Shown: piece after piece, positions 1 to 9,201 of the stretch
Position numbering within the stretch: position 1 is the stretch's first letter
How the letters are laid out: every line of letters begins with the position of its first letter
Made by a program: the position numbers and the translations under genes
From: JACDAL01 sp035646635
GTDB taxonomy: Bacteria; Actinomycetota; CADDZG01; WHSQ01
Direction: 5' to 3'
DNA length: 12,070 nt
Assembly (NCBI GenBank): GCA_035646635.1
Contig: DASRPA010000116.1
Location: 1 to 12,070 of the forward strand
Notes under the pieces: model-generated
Databases searched by the model: none
Told to the model about the DNA's origin: nothing
The model's input: only the letters and a program-made list of their open reading frames with translations

Positions 1-1904
1 CGGAGCTGTATTAAGAGCATCTCCGGTTGCGCTAGTGAAAAGCGAATACCGCGCAAACCCATGAAGGGGTTCGTCTCATGCTCGAGCTCCAACCATGCGG
101 GCGGTTTGTCGGCACCCACGTCCATCGTCCGCAGAATCAGGGGCTTGTTACCTAACGCCTGAGTTATCGCTGCATAGGCCGTGAGCTGCTCCTCCTCCGT
201 TGGTTGCGTGTCCCGATCCAGGAAAAGGAACTCCGTGCGCAGCAGACCGACGCCGTCTGCACCGGCAGCCAACGCACCGTCTACCTCGGCCACCGAGCCA
301 AGGTTTGCGCCCACCTCGATGCGACGACCGTCGCTTGTGACGGCGGGTTCCAGGGCCTCCCGCTGCGCGGCCCCCTGCTGCATCTGTCGCTGCTGTTCGA
401 GCCCTTCGTAGCGAGATACAAGTGCTGCGTCTGGATCGATATAGATGGCCCCCGTTGCGCCGTCGATCAGCACCCGCACACCTTCCGCAAGCCCAAGTAC
501 ATCGTCGCCCGCACCGACGATGGTCGGGATCCCGAGCGAGCGCGCGAGGATCGCGGCATGCCCGGTAGGCCCGCCGCGCGCGGTGACGATGCCGCGTACC
601 AGTTCGAGATCGAGCGCGGCCGTCTCGGCCGGTGCCAGCTCGGTGGCCACGAGGATCCCCGGCCCCCCCAGCTCTGGACCGGCAGGCGGCACTCCGATGA
701 GACACGCCAGTACCCTGTGGCCGACCTCGGCCACATCTTCTGCCCGTTCGCGCTGATAGCCGTCGTCCAGAGAGCGGTATCGGCTCACGAGAGAGTCGAT
801 CTCCTTCGCCCACGCGCGCGCGGCGCTCCATTCATCTTCGGAGATCGCCTGCCGGACCGGCTCGAGAAGTGTCGGGTCATCGAGCAACAGGAGGTGAACG
901 TCGAAGATCGCCGCACTCTGTTCGCCGGCCCGATTGGCGATGTCCTCGCGCGTTCCGGATAGCTCCCGGCGCACCTGCGCAACAGCTTTCTCCAGTGCAG
1001 CGAGCTCATCGTCGGCATCGACCGAGACTTCCGCGGGGATCTCGAGTTCGGGACGACGCAGGCGACGAACAACTCCGAGCGTGCTGCCCGGTGACACCGG
1101 CAGTCCCGTAAACGTCGCCCCCTCCACCGCGCTCACGTTCACCGAACGCGTCGGCGCTGCGGTGCCGGCTTTATCGCCGAAGCCCTCGTCGGCGAGCACT
1201 TGCAGCGCGGCGAGCGCGTCGCTCGCCTGGGGACCGCGTGCCCTGATATTGATTTCATGGTCCCGCCTCACACCCAGGGTTGCGATTGCGTTCAGGCTGC
1301 GCGCAGTGACCGGCCCCCTTCCCGTGGTGAGGTTGGTGACTTCGATCTTGGCGTCGAAGTCGCCCGCGGTGAGCACGAAGCGCGCCGCGGGACGGGCGTG
1401 GAGTCCGAGCGGATTGGCTACCGTCAGCCGCAGCTCCTTGAAGCTGCCGGTGTCTGGCTCCTCAGGCGCCGTCTTACCAGTATCTTGCGACTGTTCGACA
1501 CCGAGGTGCGCGGCCTTTCCCTGTAATCCCCCTCGCGCCTCGCGTGCGACACCCTCGAGGTCCTCGCCCACGCGAGCGGCGGCTGCTGCCGCGACTGCTC
1601 CCTCAACCAGCGGAGCCTCGCACAGATAAACCCGGGCTCGTTGCTCCTCTGAAAGCATGTCGAGCGCGACTTCCGCGCTCATCACCGCGCTGCCGAGATC
1701 CATGAGCACGAGCACGCCTTCGCCCGAGTCTGCATTCTCGATGGCAGCGAGCACAAGGACCGCGTCGGTGCCGATGGGGTTACCGGGCTCGTCGAGTCCC
1801 CCGGCGGCCTCGATTGCAACCCCCTCGCCGCCCATCTGCCGAGCAAGCTCCACAACGCCTTGTGCAATCGCAGAGCTATGCGACACGATCACTATCCCGA
1901 CCAC
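1..1904 (-). CDS. dhaM: DhaM-HPr-enzyme I fusion phosphotransferase (3' end outside window)
   Basis: This is the phosphoryl-transfer subunit of the PEP-dependent dihydroxyacetone kinase; it passes phosphate from PEP to the ADP bound on DhaL, in the cytoplasm. The frame is open for 634 codons to the left edge. Residues 1-130 match DhaM EIIA (VSHSS with active His9, and GLDEPGNPIGTDAV). Residues 158-245 are HPr (GLHARPAARF, His169). From about 265 on is enzyme I: GGPTGHAAILARS with His449, then the PEP-binding domain (LLRTEFLFLDR at 554-564, LRTMDVGADK at 591-600, NPFMGLRGIRF at 612-622). An in-frame TAG at 1920-1922 forces a start downstream; the first candidate is GTG at 1904, with AAGG six bases before it. 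dhaL ends 32 bases upstream, so the two are likely co-transcribed. E. coli DhaM (472 aa) stops within enzyme I; this one continues. Domain identity is certain; the C-terminus is unseen. Confidence 0.93.
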   Translation of the reverse strand, partial: MVGIVIVSHSSAIAQGVVELARQMGGEGVAIEAAGGLDEPGNPIGTDAVLVLAAIENADSGEGVLVLMDLGSAVMSAEVALDMLSEEQRARVYLCEAPLVEGAVAAAAAARVGEDLEGVAREARGGLQGKAAHLGVEQSQDTGKTAPEEPDTGSFKELRLTVANPLGLHARPAARFVLTAGDFDAKIEVTNLTTGRGPVTARSLNAIATLGVRRDHEINIRARGPQASDALAALQVLADEGFGDKAGTAAPTRSVNVSAVEGATFTGLPVSPGSTLGVVRRLRRPELEIPAEVSVDADDELAALEKAVAQVRRELSGTREDIANRAGEQSAAIFDVHLLLLDDPTLLEPVRQAISEDEWSAARAWAKEIDSLVSRYRSLDDGYQRERAEDVAEVGHRVLACLIGVPPAGPELGGPGILVATELAPAETAALDLELVRGIVTARGGPTGHAAILARSLGIPTIVGAGDDVLGLAEGVRVLIDGATGAIYIDPDAALVSRYEGLEQQRQMQQGAAQREALEPAVTSDGRRIEVGANLGSVAEVDGALAAGADGVGLLRTEFLFLDRDTQPTEEEQLTAYAAITQALGNKPLILRTMDVGADKPPAWLELEHETNPFMGLRGIRFSLAQPEMLLIQL

Positions 1905-1920
1905 TTGAGTCCTTGAGCTC

Positions 1921-1948
1921 TAAGAGTTCTTGGGAGTTAAGAGTTCTT
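1921..1948. repeat. 11-bp direct repeat over the dhaL stop codon
   Basis: The sequence TAAGAGTTCTT occurs at 1921-1931 and again at 1938-1948, a period of 17 bases. The right copy contains the dhaL stop codon (TAA on the minus strand) and the left copy lies in the dhaL-dhaM spacer just before the dhaM ribosome-binding site. It looks like a small local duplication; no function is shown. Confidence 0.6.
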
Positions 1949-2572
1949 CCAGGTTTCGGCCGCGATCCTGAGCAGCATGTGCGAGGAGGTCGCTCCCGGA
2001 TCCTGATGGCCGGCGCTGCGCTCGCCAAGGTAGCTGGCGCGGCCCTTGCGCGCCACTAGTGGAACGGTCGCCTCCATTCCCTCTTTGGCTGCGTCCGCCG
2101 AGCGCTCGAGCGCGTCGCCGAGTGAGGCTCCGCCCTCGACTGCATCCCTGAAGGCGTCTCGTGCGGGAACGAGAGCGTCGATCATAGTCTTATCGCCGGG
2201 CTCGGCCTTGCCGCGCGCTTGCACGCCCTTCACAGCCGACTCCAAAGCCGACGACCAATCTTGCGCGCTCAACTCGGCCTTGCCCGCGCTTGCAGAACCT
2301 AGCTGCAAGAAAAGGGTTCCGTAGAGTGGTCCCGCTGCGCCTCCGACTTTCGAGATGAGCGCCATGCCGACCACCTTCAATGCCGCCCCAACGTCGTCTC
2401 CCGCCACCGCATCGAGTTTGGGAAGCGCAGCCTGCATGCCCCGGTCCATGTTGGCTCCGTGATCGCCGTCCCCGATAGCCGCGTCGAGCTTGCTGAGGTA
2501 CTGCTTGTTGTCTGATATCTCGGCGGCGAAGTTACGGACCCACTGCAGGACGTCGTCGTAGACGATCGTCAT
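1937..2572 (-). CDS. dhaL: Dihydroxyacetone kinase ADP-binding subunit DhaL
   Basis: DhaL carries a bound nucleotide that is rephosphorylated by DhaM and hands phosphate to dihydroxyacetone on DhaK. The 211-aa product is the usual length (E. coli about 210). Near the N-terminus is LDAAIGDGDHGANMDRGM, whose aspartates hold the magnesium-nucleotide pair. Later come the glycine-rich GGAAGPLYGTLF stretch, the RGKAEPGDKTMIDAL segment, and the C-terminal GRASYLGERSAGHQDPGA block, all typical of the family. The start is ATG at 2572 (MTIVYDD), eight bases after a strong GGAGGAGG. A longer in-frame reading to 2695 adds 41 residues with no family resemblance and is rejected. It lies 198 bases after dhaK and 32 before dhaM in the order K-L-M. 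Confidence 0.95.
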   Translation of the reverse strand: MTIVYDDVLQWVRNFAAEISDNKQYLSKLDAAIGDGDHGANMDRGMQAALPKLDAVAGDDVGAALKVVGMALISKVGGAAGPLYGTLFLQLGSASAGKAELSAQDWSSALESAVKGVQARGKAEPGDKTMIDALVPARDAFRDAVEGGASLGDALERSADAAKEGMEATVPLVARKGRASYLGERSAGHQDPGATSSHMLLRIAAETWKNS

Positions 2573-2580
2573 CTCATCAT

Positions 2581-2588
2581 CCTCCTCC
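2581..2588 (-). promoter_or_regulatory. Strong ribosome-binding site of dhaL
   Basis: GGAGGAGG on the minus strand, eight bases before the ATG at 2572. It decides the dhaL start over the longer in-frame reading. Confidence 0.8.
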
Positions 2589-2600
2589 GCCTGAGTGCTC

Positions 2601-2625
2601 CGCACCGGAAATGCGGTGCGCACCG
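2601..2625. repeat. Overlapping inverted repeats in the dhaL leader
   Basis: CGCACCG (2601-2607) and CGGTGCG (2614-2620) form a perfect 7-bp stem with a six-base loop. The right arm also begins a 12-bp perfect palindrome, CGGTGCGCACCG (2614-2625). In the dhaL mRNA this would be a hairpin 12 bases upstream of the ribosome-binding site. It may be an RNA structure or a protein-binding dyad; the sequence alone cannot tell. Confidence 0.55.
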
Positions 2626-2668
2626 AGAGCGTCGCTGCGCCCCGATTCGCCAGGCGCGAGGAGCGCTG

Positions 2669-2685
2669 CGTACCTGGAAGGTACG
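2669..2685. repeat. Perfect 7-bp inverted repeat in the dhaK-dhaL gap
   Basis: CGTACCT and AGGTACG are separated by three bases (GGA). This is the second palindrome in the 198-base gap between dhaK and dhaL. No T-tract follows on either strand, so it is not a convincing intrinsic terminator; an RNA-processing hairpin or an operator would fit as well. Confidence 0.5.
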
Positions 2686-2771
2686 TGAGCGACAAGTAAC
2701 GCCGCGAGCGGGGATGCAGAGGCGCTCGAATGCCACCGCATTTATGGGGAGGTGCACTAAACTTTGCGAGG

Positions 2772-3773
2772 TCAAGCGCCCCAGCGCAGTCCGGGGGTGT
2801 TGACCGGAGCGTCCCACAGACTTGTCAACTCATCGTCGAGCTTGAGCAGCGTGATCGAGCAGCCCGCCATCTCCAACGATGTTATGTAAGGACCGATCAA
2901 GTTGCGAGTGATCTTCAGGCCCTTGCCGTCGAGGAACGCGACGAGATCGTTGTAGAGCACGTATAGCTCGATCAGCGGTGTCCCGCCCATCGAGTTGACA
3001 AAGGCCAGCACCTGGTCGCCGCGCTCAAATGGAAGGTCGCTTACGATGGGCTCGGCAAGGCGTTCGACTACCTCCTTGGCAGATGCGAGCGGAGCGCGCT
3101 CGCGTCCCGGCTCGCCGTGGATTCCGATGCCGATCTCCATCTCGTCGTCGCCGAGTTGGAAGGTGGGTTCTCCTGCCGAAGGGACGGTGCAGGATGTGAG
3201 GGCCATGCCCATGCTGCGGCCACGAGAGTTCACCGTTCGACAGATGTCTGATACCTCTTTGAGCGAGCGGCCTTGCTCCGCCGCCGCACCGCAGATCTTC
3301 TCCGCGAGCACAGTGGTGCCGACACCCCGGCGACCGGCGGTGTAGAGGCTGTCTTTGACGGCCACGTCGTCGTCGATCACGACCGCCTCGACTTCGATCG
3401 ACTCTTCTTTGGCCAAGTCCGCAGCCATCTCGAAGTTCAGGATGTCACCCGTGTAGTTCTTGACGATGTGCACGACTCCCGCGCCGCCGTCGACCGCTTT
3501 GGTGGCCTCCAGCATCTGGTCGGGAGTGGGAGACGTGAACACCTCACCGGGACACGCTGCATCCAGCATCCCCATGCCGACGAAGCCGCCGTGCATCGGC
3601 TCGTGGCCGGAGCCGCCTCCGGAGACGAGGGCCACCTTCCCACTGACCGGAGCGTCCGCCCGCACCATGTAGTAGGGGTCGAAGTTAACGCGCACGTGAT
3701 CTGAGTGTGCGTGTGCGGCCCCTTGGAGCGATTCCAAGACCACGTCCTCCGGGCGATTGATGAGCTTCTTCAT
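2772..3773 (-). CDS. dhaK: Dihydroxyacetone kinase substrate-binding subunit DhaK
   Basis: DhaK binds dihydroxyacetone covalently and receives phosphate from DhaL to make dihydroxyacetone phosphate for glycolysis. The product is 333 aa, the normal size for PTS-type DhaK (332-356). SGGGSGHEPMHGGFVGMGML at 51-70 forms the substrate loop with His57. VKNYTGD ends at Asp110. IGIHGEPG holds His219, the residue that forms the hemiaminal with substrate. These correspond, shifted by one, to His56, Asp109 and His218 of E. coli DhaK. The start is ATG at 3773 (MKKLINRPEDVV), with GGGGGAG just before it; a longer reading to 3812 is in frame but its 13 added residues are not family-like. It is the first gene of dhaKLM. 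No dha regulator or glycerol dehydrogenase lies nearby. Confidence 0.96.
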   Translation of the reverse strand: MKKLINRPEDVVLESLQGAAHAHSDHVRVNFDPYYMVRADAPVSGKVALVSGGGSGHEPMHGGFVGMGMLDAACPGEVFTSPTPDQMLEATKAVDGGAGVVHIVKNYTGDILNFEMAADLAKEESIEVEAVVIDDDVAVKDSLYTAGRRGVGTTVLAEKICGAAAEQGRSLKEVSDICRTVNSRGRSMGMALTSCTVPSAGEPTFQLGDDEMEIGIGIHGEPGRERAPLASAKEVVERLAEPIVSDLPFERGDQVLAFVNSMGGTPLIELYVLYNDLVAFLDGKGLKITRNLIGPYITSLEMAGCSITLLKLDDELTSLWDAPVNTPGLRWGA

Positions 3774-3810
3774 GGCTCCCCCTTTCCGAGCGACTTCACT
3801 GCGTGAGCGC

Positions 3811-3839
3811 ATCCTACGCCGACGGCCCGAGGGGGTTGA
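3811..3839 (-). promoter_or_regulatory. Candidate dhaK promoter
   Basis: On the minus strand TAGGAT (3811-3816) resembles a -10 box, and 17 bases upstream TCAACC (3834-3839) is a poor -35 (3 of 6). Transcription would start near 3804, about 30 bases before the dhaK ATG. A weak -35 with palindromes directly upstream would suit an activated promoter, but this rests on motif matching alone. Confidence 0.3.
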
Positions 3840-3906
3840 GATGCGACTGTCGCACGTGAGTCACCGAATTGGGTGGCGGAGATGCGACTGTCGCACGTGG
3901 ACCACC
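3838..3906. repeat. Paired 21-bp repeats with nested palindromes upstream of dhaK
   Basis: An identical 21-bp sequence occurs at 3838-3858 and 3879-3899, 41 bases apart. Each copy contains the perfect 13-bp palindrome TGCGACTGTCGCA (3842-3854 and 3883-3895). Right after it in each copy comes a second small palindrome: GTGAGTCAC at 3856-3864 in one, GTGGACCAC at 3897-3905 in the other. The differences between these are paired (A to G with T to C), so the symmetry is kept. The block lies 65-133 bases upstream of the dhaK ATG and beyond the stop of the lipoprotein gene. It could be a twin operator for dhaKLM or a dispersed intergenic repeat. Confidence 0.75.
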
Positions 3907-3921
3907 GCGGCCCCCACCGCT

Positions 3922-3941
3922 CCGGCCCGGCTTGGGCCCGG
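3922..3941 (-). terminator. Possible terminator hairpin after the lipoprotein gene
   Basis: A GC-only stem of 4+3 pairs with one bulged base and a five-base loop begins seven bases after the TGA of the HELTH lipoprotein gene. There is no T-tract, so termination is a guess based on placement and stability. Confidence 0.35.
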
Positions 3942-3947
3942 CAGATC

Positions 3948-4511
3948 TCAGCGGGCTCTCAGGCGCTCCAACACCCGGCGCTCGACCCGCAGCGCAACCT
4001 TCTCGGTCCGCCCGCTGTCGCGGCAGTGGGTCAGCTCGTGGGCCAGGATCGCAACCCAGAAGTCGTCCATCGTCGGCGGCTCGACCGGAAGCCGGTCCTG
4101 AGAGTAGTAATAGCGCTGCTTTGCAAGGTCGTCCCTCATCGCCCTCGGATAGAACGTCACCCGGCAGACGCGCCCCTCCCCCCTCCTGGTGGAACGATAC
4201 AGGGAGTCGGCCAAGTGCCGGTCCTGCGGCACCGCGCTCTCTCCCGGACGAGCACGAATGTTCAAGCGGGTCAGATGCGAAGTCATGGCTCCCCACAGGC
4301 GCAGCCGCTTGATCTCCGCGACGGCGGCGTTCATCGCCGGATGGGTGAGCGGGCCGCCGGCGACCCTCACCCATGCTCTCGGCAAGGCTGCGCTCTTCTC
4401 GTTGACGGCGGCCGGCGACTGTGGGGGCGGCGCGAGCTCGAACTCGGGGGGCGGCGTCTCACAGGCGGCCGCTAGCGATAGTGCAGCCAGCAATAATGCA
4501 GCCCTCTTCAT
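3948..4511 (-). CDS. Putative lipoprotein with HELTH zinc-peptidase motif
   Basis: The predicted 187-aa product starts MKRAALLLAALSLAAAC, a lipoprotein-type signal with the acylated cysteine at residue 17; the lipobox is imperfect, with Ala at -3. A short Pro/Glu-rich linker follows. Near the C-terminus, AILAHELTHCRDSGRTE carries HELTH at 158-162, the zinc-binding HExxH form of metallopeptidases; Glu170 is a likely third ligand. This suggests a membrane-anchored extracytoplasmic zinc protein, but it is short and no substrate can be named. The ATG at 4511 is preferred because a -10-like box lies exactly where a leaderless start needs it; an in-frame GTG at 4532 would add seven residues ahead of the signal peptide. 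It is 36 bases downstream of the epimerase stop. Family not recognised beyond the motif. Confidence 0.72.
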   Translation of the reverse strand: MKRAALLLAALSLAAACETPPPEFELAPPPQSPAAVNEKSAALPRAWVRVAGGPLTHPAMNAAVAEIKRLRLWGAMTSHLTRLNIRARPGESAVPQDRHLADSLYRSTRRGEGRVCRVTFYPRAMRDDLAKQRYYYSQDRLPVEPPTMDDFWVAILAHELTHCRDSGRTEKVALRVERRVLERLRAR

Positions 4512-4518
4512 TGAGTTT

Positions 4519-4524
4519 ATTTTA
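4519..4524 (-). promoter_or_regulatory. -10 box for a leaderless lipoprotein transcript
   Basis: TAAAAT on the minus strand, followed by seven bases and then the ATG at 4511. Transcription would begin at or next to the start codon. No Shine-Dalgarno is present, which agrees. No good -35 is seen. Confidence 0.45.
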
Positions 4525-4547
4525 GAACCCACTCCGGCCGCCCGGCT

Positions 4548-5471
4548 CTAAGCAATGGTGCTGATTCCCCAGCGGCTATCGAACGACTCCCCCGGCTCCA
4601 GCACGCGCAGTCCCCTGCCGTTGTTGAAGGCGTCGGGGGCACAAGTCATCGGCTCGACCGCCAGACCCCGCCGACGCCGGTGCTCCTCGAGCGTGTCGCC
4701 CGTATACACCTGTAGGAAATCGTGGTGCTCGTCCATGAAAATCGCCACGGCCGGGCGGCCCGGCGCGGCGAACTCAACTCGGGTCATGCCGGCATCATCC
4801 CGTGCCAGATCCGTGAAACAGAGGTCGAGCCGCGCGTCGCCGAGGGGCCGCAAAGACCTGAAGTCGACGCTCGTACCTTCGACCGGAGCTTCGCCGGTCG
4901 GAATCAGGCGGTCGTTGGTGGTGAGGACCGTTGCTGCCGGTATGCGGACTTGTGTGTCGTCGACCGTTCCGGAGCCGGTGGCGAGATAGGGGTGGTAGCC
5001 GGCGCCAAAGGGGGCCGGCTCGGAACCGCGGTTGTGGGCTCGCAGCAAGACCCCGAGCCCTTCGTCACTGAGTGCATAGGTAATGTCGACGAGGACCATG
5101 AACTCGTAGCCATCTTGTGGATACAGCAGGCACGACAGCTGCAAGCGGTCGGGCTCAGCGGCGCCGACGAGATCGAAGGGGAGCCAGCGGACGAGGCCGT
5201 GGATGGCGTTGTCCCGCTCAGGCTCGCTGAGACTCAGCCGCCTGTCCCGCCCGGCAAACCGGTAGCGTCCATGGTCGATGCGATTCGGCCACGGCGCCAA
5301 CACCTGCCCGCGGCAGGAGTCGCACATGGCCTCCTCCGAAAACGTGTCGAGCAGCTCTATGCCCTCCACCGTGTAGCTGCGCAGGGTCGCTCCGACTTCG
5401 GTCACCACGGCGCGCTGGGTGCCGCGCTCGATGACGTGCTGGCGCCCCGAGGGCGGCACCGAGCTCACCAC
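4548..5471 (-). CDS. Aldose 1-epimerase (mutarotase) family protein
   Basis: Members of this family interconvert alpha and beta anomers of sugars in the cytoplasm, or act on sugar phosphates. The 307-aa product has the family's catalytic layout: WPNRIDHGRYRFAG around residue 61 with a substrate Arg, NAIHGLVR with His91, GAGYHPYL with His160, and LAVEPMTCAPDAFNN with Glu273 as the base. The fold should be a single beta-sandwich; no signal peptide is seen. The start is uncertain: GTG at 5471, 5468 or 5459. GAGGAG overlaps the upstream stop (TGAGGAG), so translation is probably coupled to the dehydrogenase, whose stop ends three bases earlier. The exact sugar cannot be read from the sequence, so galM is not assigned. 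It is the last gene of the clpB-led run. Confidence 0.88.
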   Translation of the reverse strand: MVSSVPPSGRQHVIERGTQRAVVTEVGATLRSYTVEGIELLDTFSEEAMCDSCRGQVLAPWPNRIDHGRYRFAGRDRRLSLSEPERDNAIHGLVRWLPFDLVGAAEPDRLQLSCLLYPQDGYEFMVLVDITYALSDEGLGVLLRAHNRGSEPAPFGAGYHPYLATGSGTVDDTQVRIPAATVLTTNDRLIPTGEAPVEGTSVDFRSLRPLGDARLDLCFTDLARDDAGMTRVEFAAPGRPAVAIFMDEHHDFLQVYTGDTLEEHRRRRGLAVEPMTCAPDAFNNGRGLRVLEPGESFDSRWGISTIA

Positions 5472-5474
5472 TCC

Positions 5475-6422
5475 TCAGTAGCCGAGCTTGGGATCTACCG
5501 TCGCCTCGAGCGGCTCTCCCGCAGCGAAGTGGGCGACATTGCGCTCGATGAGACTGCACAGTGCAGGCAGCCCCATCACCCATGTGTTGGCGATATGCGG
5601 GGTGATGATGCAGTTGTCCAGTTCCCACAGAGGATGCCCTTCGGGCAGCGGTTCGGGGGCCGTGACGTCGAGCGCGGCCCCCCCGATCTCGCCACGCCGG
5701 AGCGCATCGACGAGCGCGTCGGTGTCGACCAGGGCTCCCCGGGCGACGTTGATCAACCAGGCGCCGGGCTTCATGCGGGCAAGCATCGCCTCATCGAAGA
5801 GGCGCTCGGTCTCGGGCGTGGTCGCCGCTGCGAGCACGACGAAGTCGACGTCTGGGATCAACTCCGAAAGCTCCCCCACGACCACCGTTCTCTGAGCCCC
5901 TGCCAAGGGCCGGCCCGAGCGGTTGACGCCGATCACGTGTGCGTCGAAGGGCTCGAGCATCGAGGCCAACGAACCCCCTATCCCCCCTGTGCCCACGATC
6001 GCGACCGTGGCCTGGCCGTGGAAGCGCCGCTCTGTGGAGCTCGAGTCCTCGGGCTGCCAGCGAGAGGCGCCGATGTGGTCGTGCATGCGATGCCACGCCA
6101 CGAGCATGAACGCGAGCGCGTGCTCGGCGCAGGACTCGCCGTAGATCCCCTTGGCACATGTCCACGAATGACCTTCGTCGATGACACCGGCGGTAACGAA
6201 CGGCTCGATTCCTGCGAACGGAAGCTGCACCCAGCGGGCCGGGGAGCTCTCCATGGCGCGCTTTAGCCCGTCCGGGTCGGAGGGATCCACCCACACGATG
6301 CCGTCTGCTTCGTCCGCCGCAGCTATCTCGCCGCCGCCGCGCCGGACCGCGTCGAAGAGCTCGTCACCGGGAGGATCGCCGGCGGGTGACTTGTCTCCCA
6401 GCACTGCTATGCGGGCTTCCAT
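5475..6422 (-). CDS. D-isomer-specific 2-hydroxyacid dehydrogenase family protein
   Basis: These enzymes reduce 2-keto acids to D-2-hydroxyacids or the reverse with NAD(P)H. The 315-aa product has the Rossmann motif VGTGGIGGS (143-151) and the catalytic triad in order: Arg228 in NVARGALVD, Glu257 in DVTAPEPLPEGHPLW and His276 in NCIITPHIANT. After the second strand of the nucleotide fold comes NRSGR instead of an acidic residue, which hints at NADPH preference (inference). The start is ATG at 6422; its A is the last base of the zinc-ribbon gene's TAA, and GGGAG lies 11 bases upstream. A longer in-frame reading to 6476 lies inside the zinc-ribbon gene and is rejected. Substrate unknown; glyoxylate/hydroxypyruvate reductase-like or phosphoglycerate dehydrogenase-like proteins are the nearest types. 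Confidence 0.9.
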   Translation of the reverse strand: MEARIAVLGDKSPAGDPPGDELFDAVRRGGGEIAAADEADGIVWVDPSDPDGLKRAMESSPARWVQLPFAGIEPFVTAGVIDEGHSWTCAKGIYGESCAEHALAFMLVAWHRMHDHIGASRWQPEDSSSTERRFHGQATVAIVGTGGIGGSLASMLEPFDAHVIGVNRSGRPLAGAQRTVVVGELSELIPDVDFVVLAAATTPETERLFDEAMLARMKPGAWLINVARGALVDTDALVDALRRGEIGGAALDVTAPEPLPEGHPLWELDNCIITPHIANTWVMGLPALCSLIERNVAHFAAGEPLEATVDPKLGY

Positions 6423-6553
6423 TACAACAACGGCTCCCGGGCGATGTCGACCACCTCGCATCCGCAACTGGGGCAAGGCGCGTGGTCGCCCTCGTGGACG
6501 ACGAAGACGTCTCCGCAGTCACCGCAGCGAAGGATCACGATCTCGGTGCTCAT
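6422..6553 (-). CDS. 43-aa zinc-ribbon protein
   Basis: A small protein of 43 residues beginning MSTEIVILRCGDCGD and ending REPLL. It has a CGDC knuckle at residues 10-13 and a CPSCGC knuckle at 27-32, the four-cysteine pattern of a rubredoxin-like or zinc-ribbon fold. Between them lies a short segment with two His. The start is ATG at 6553, 11 bases after the clpB stop; the TAA overlaps the dehydrogenase ATG by one base. This tight packing on both sides supports it as a real gene read by coupled translation. No clear Shine-Dalgarno is seen. Role unknown; metal binding or a protein-protein adaptor is plausible. Confidence 0.75.
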   Translation of the reverse strand: MSTEIVILRCGDCGDVFVVHEGDHAPCPSCGCEVVDIAREPLL

Positions 6554-6564
6554 CGCAGCCGAGG

Positions 6565-9186
<2,622 letters not shown>

Positions 9187-9201
9187 GTCTGCTCGTCCGG
9201 T

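Noticed and set aside
148..962. Open frames of about 230-250 codons on both strands
   Set aside because: They overlap the enzyme I part of dhaM, which reads through with intact active-site motifs. The Arg-rich or Ala/Ser-rich composition is that of wrong-frame GC-rich DNA.
1902..1920. HspR-like CTTGAGT sequence before dhaM
   Set aside because: CTTGAG occurs twice as direct, not inverted, copies and overlaps the dhaM ribosome-binding site; it does not form a HAIR element.
2573..2695. N-terminal extension of DhaL
   Set aside because: The added residues have no resemblance to DhaL, and a strong ribosome-binding site sits before the ATG at 2572.
3838..3906. CRISPR-like repeat-spacer-repeat
   Set aside because: Only two 21-bp copies with one 20-bp spacer, strongly palindromic, and no cas genes. 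A twin operator or dispersed repeat fits better.
4722..6266. 514-codon open frame on the plus strand
   Set aside because: It is antisense to the epimerase and dehydrogenase, whose catalytic motifs are clear on the minus strand. Long antisense frames are common at this GC content.
6423..6476. N-terminal extension of the dehydrogenase
   Set aside because: It lies within the zinc-ribbon gene in another frame, and the MEARIAVLGD start fits the family's first strand.
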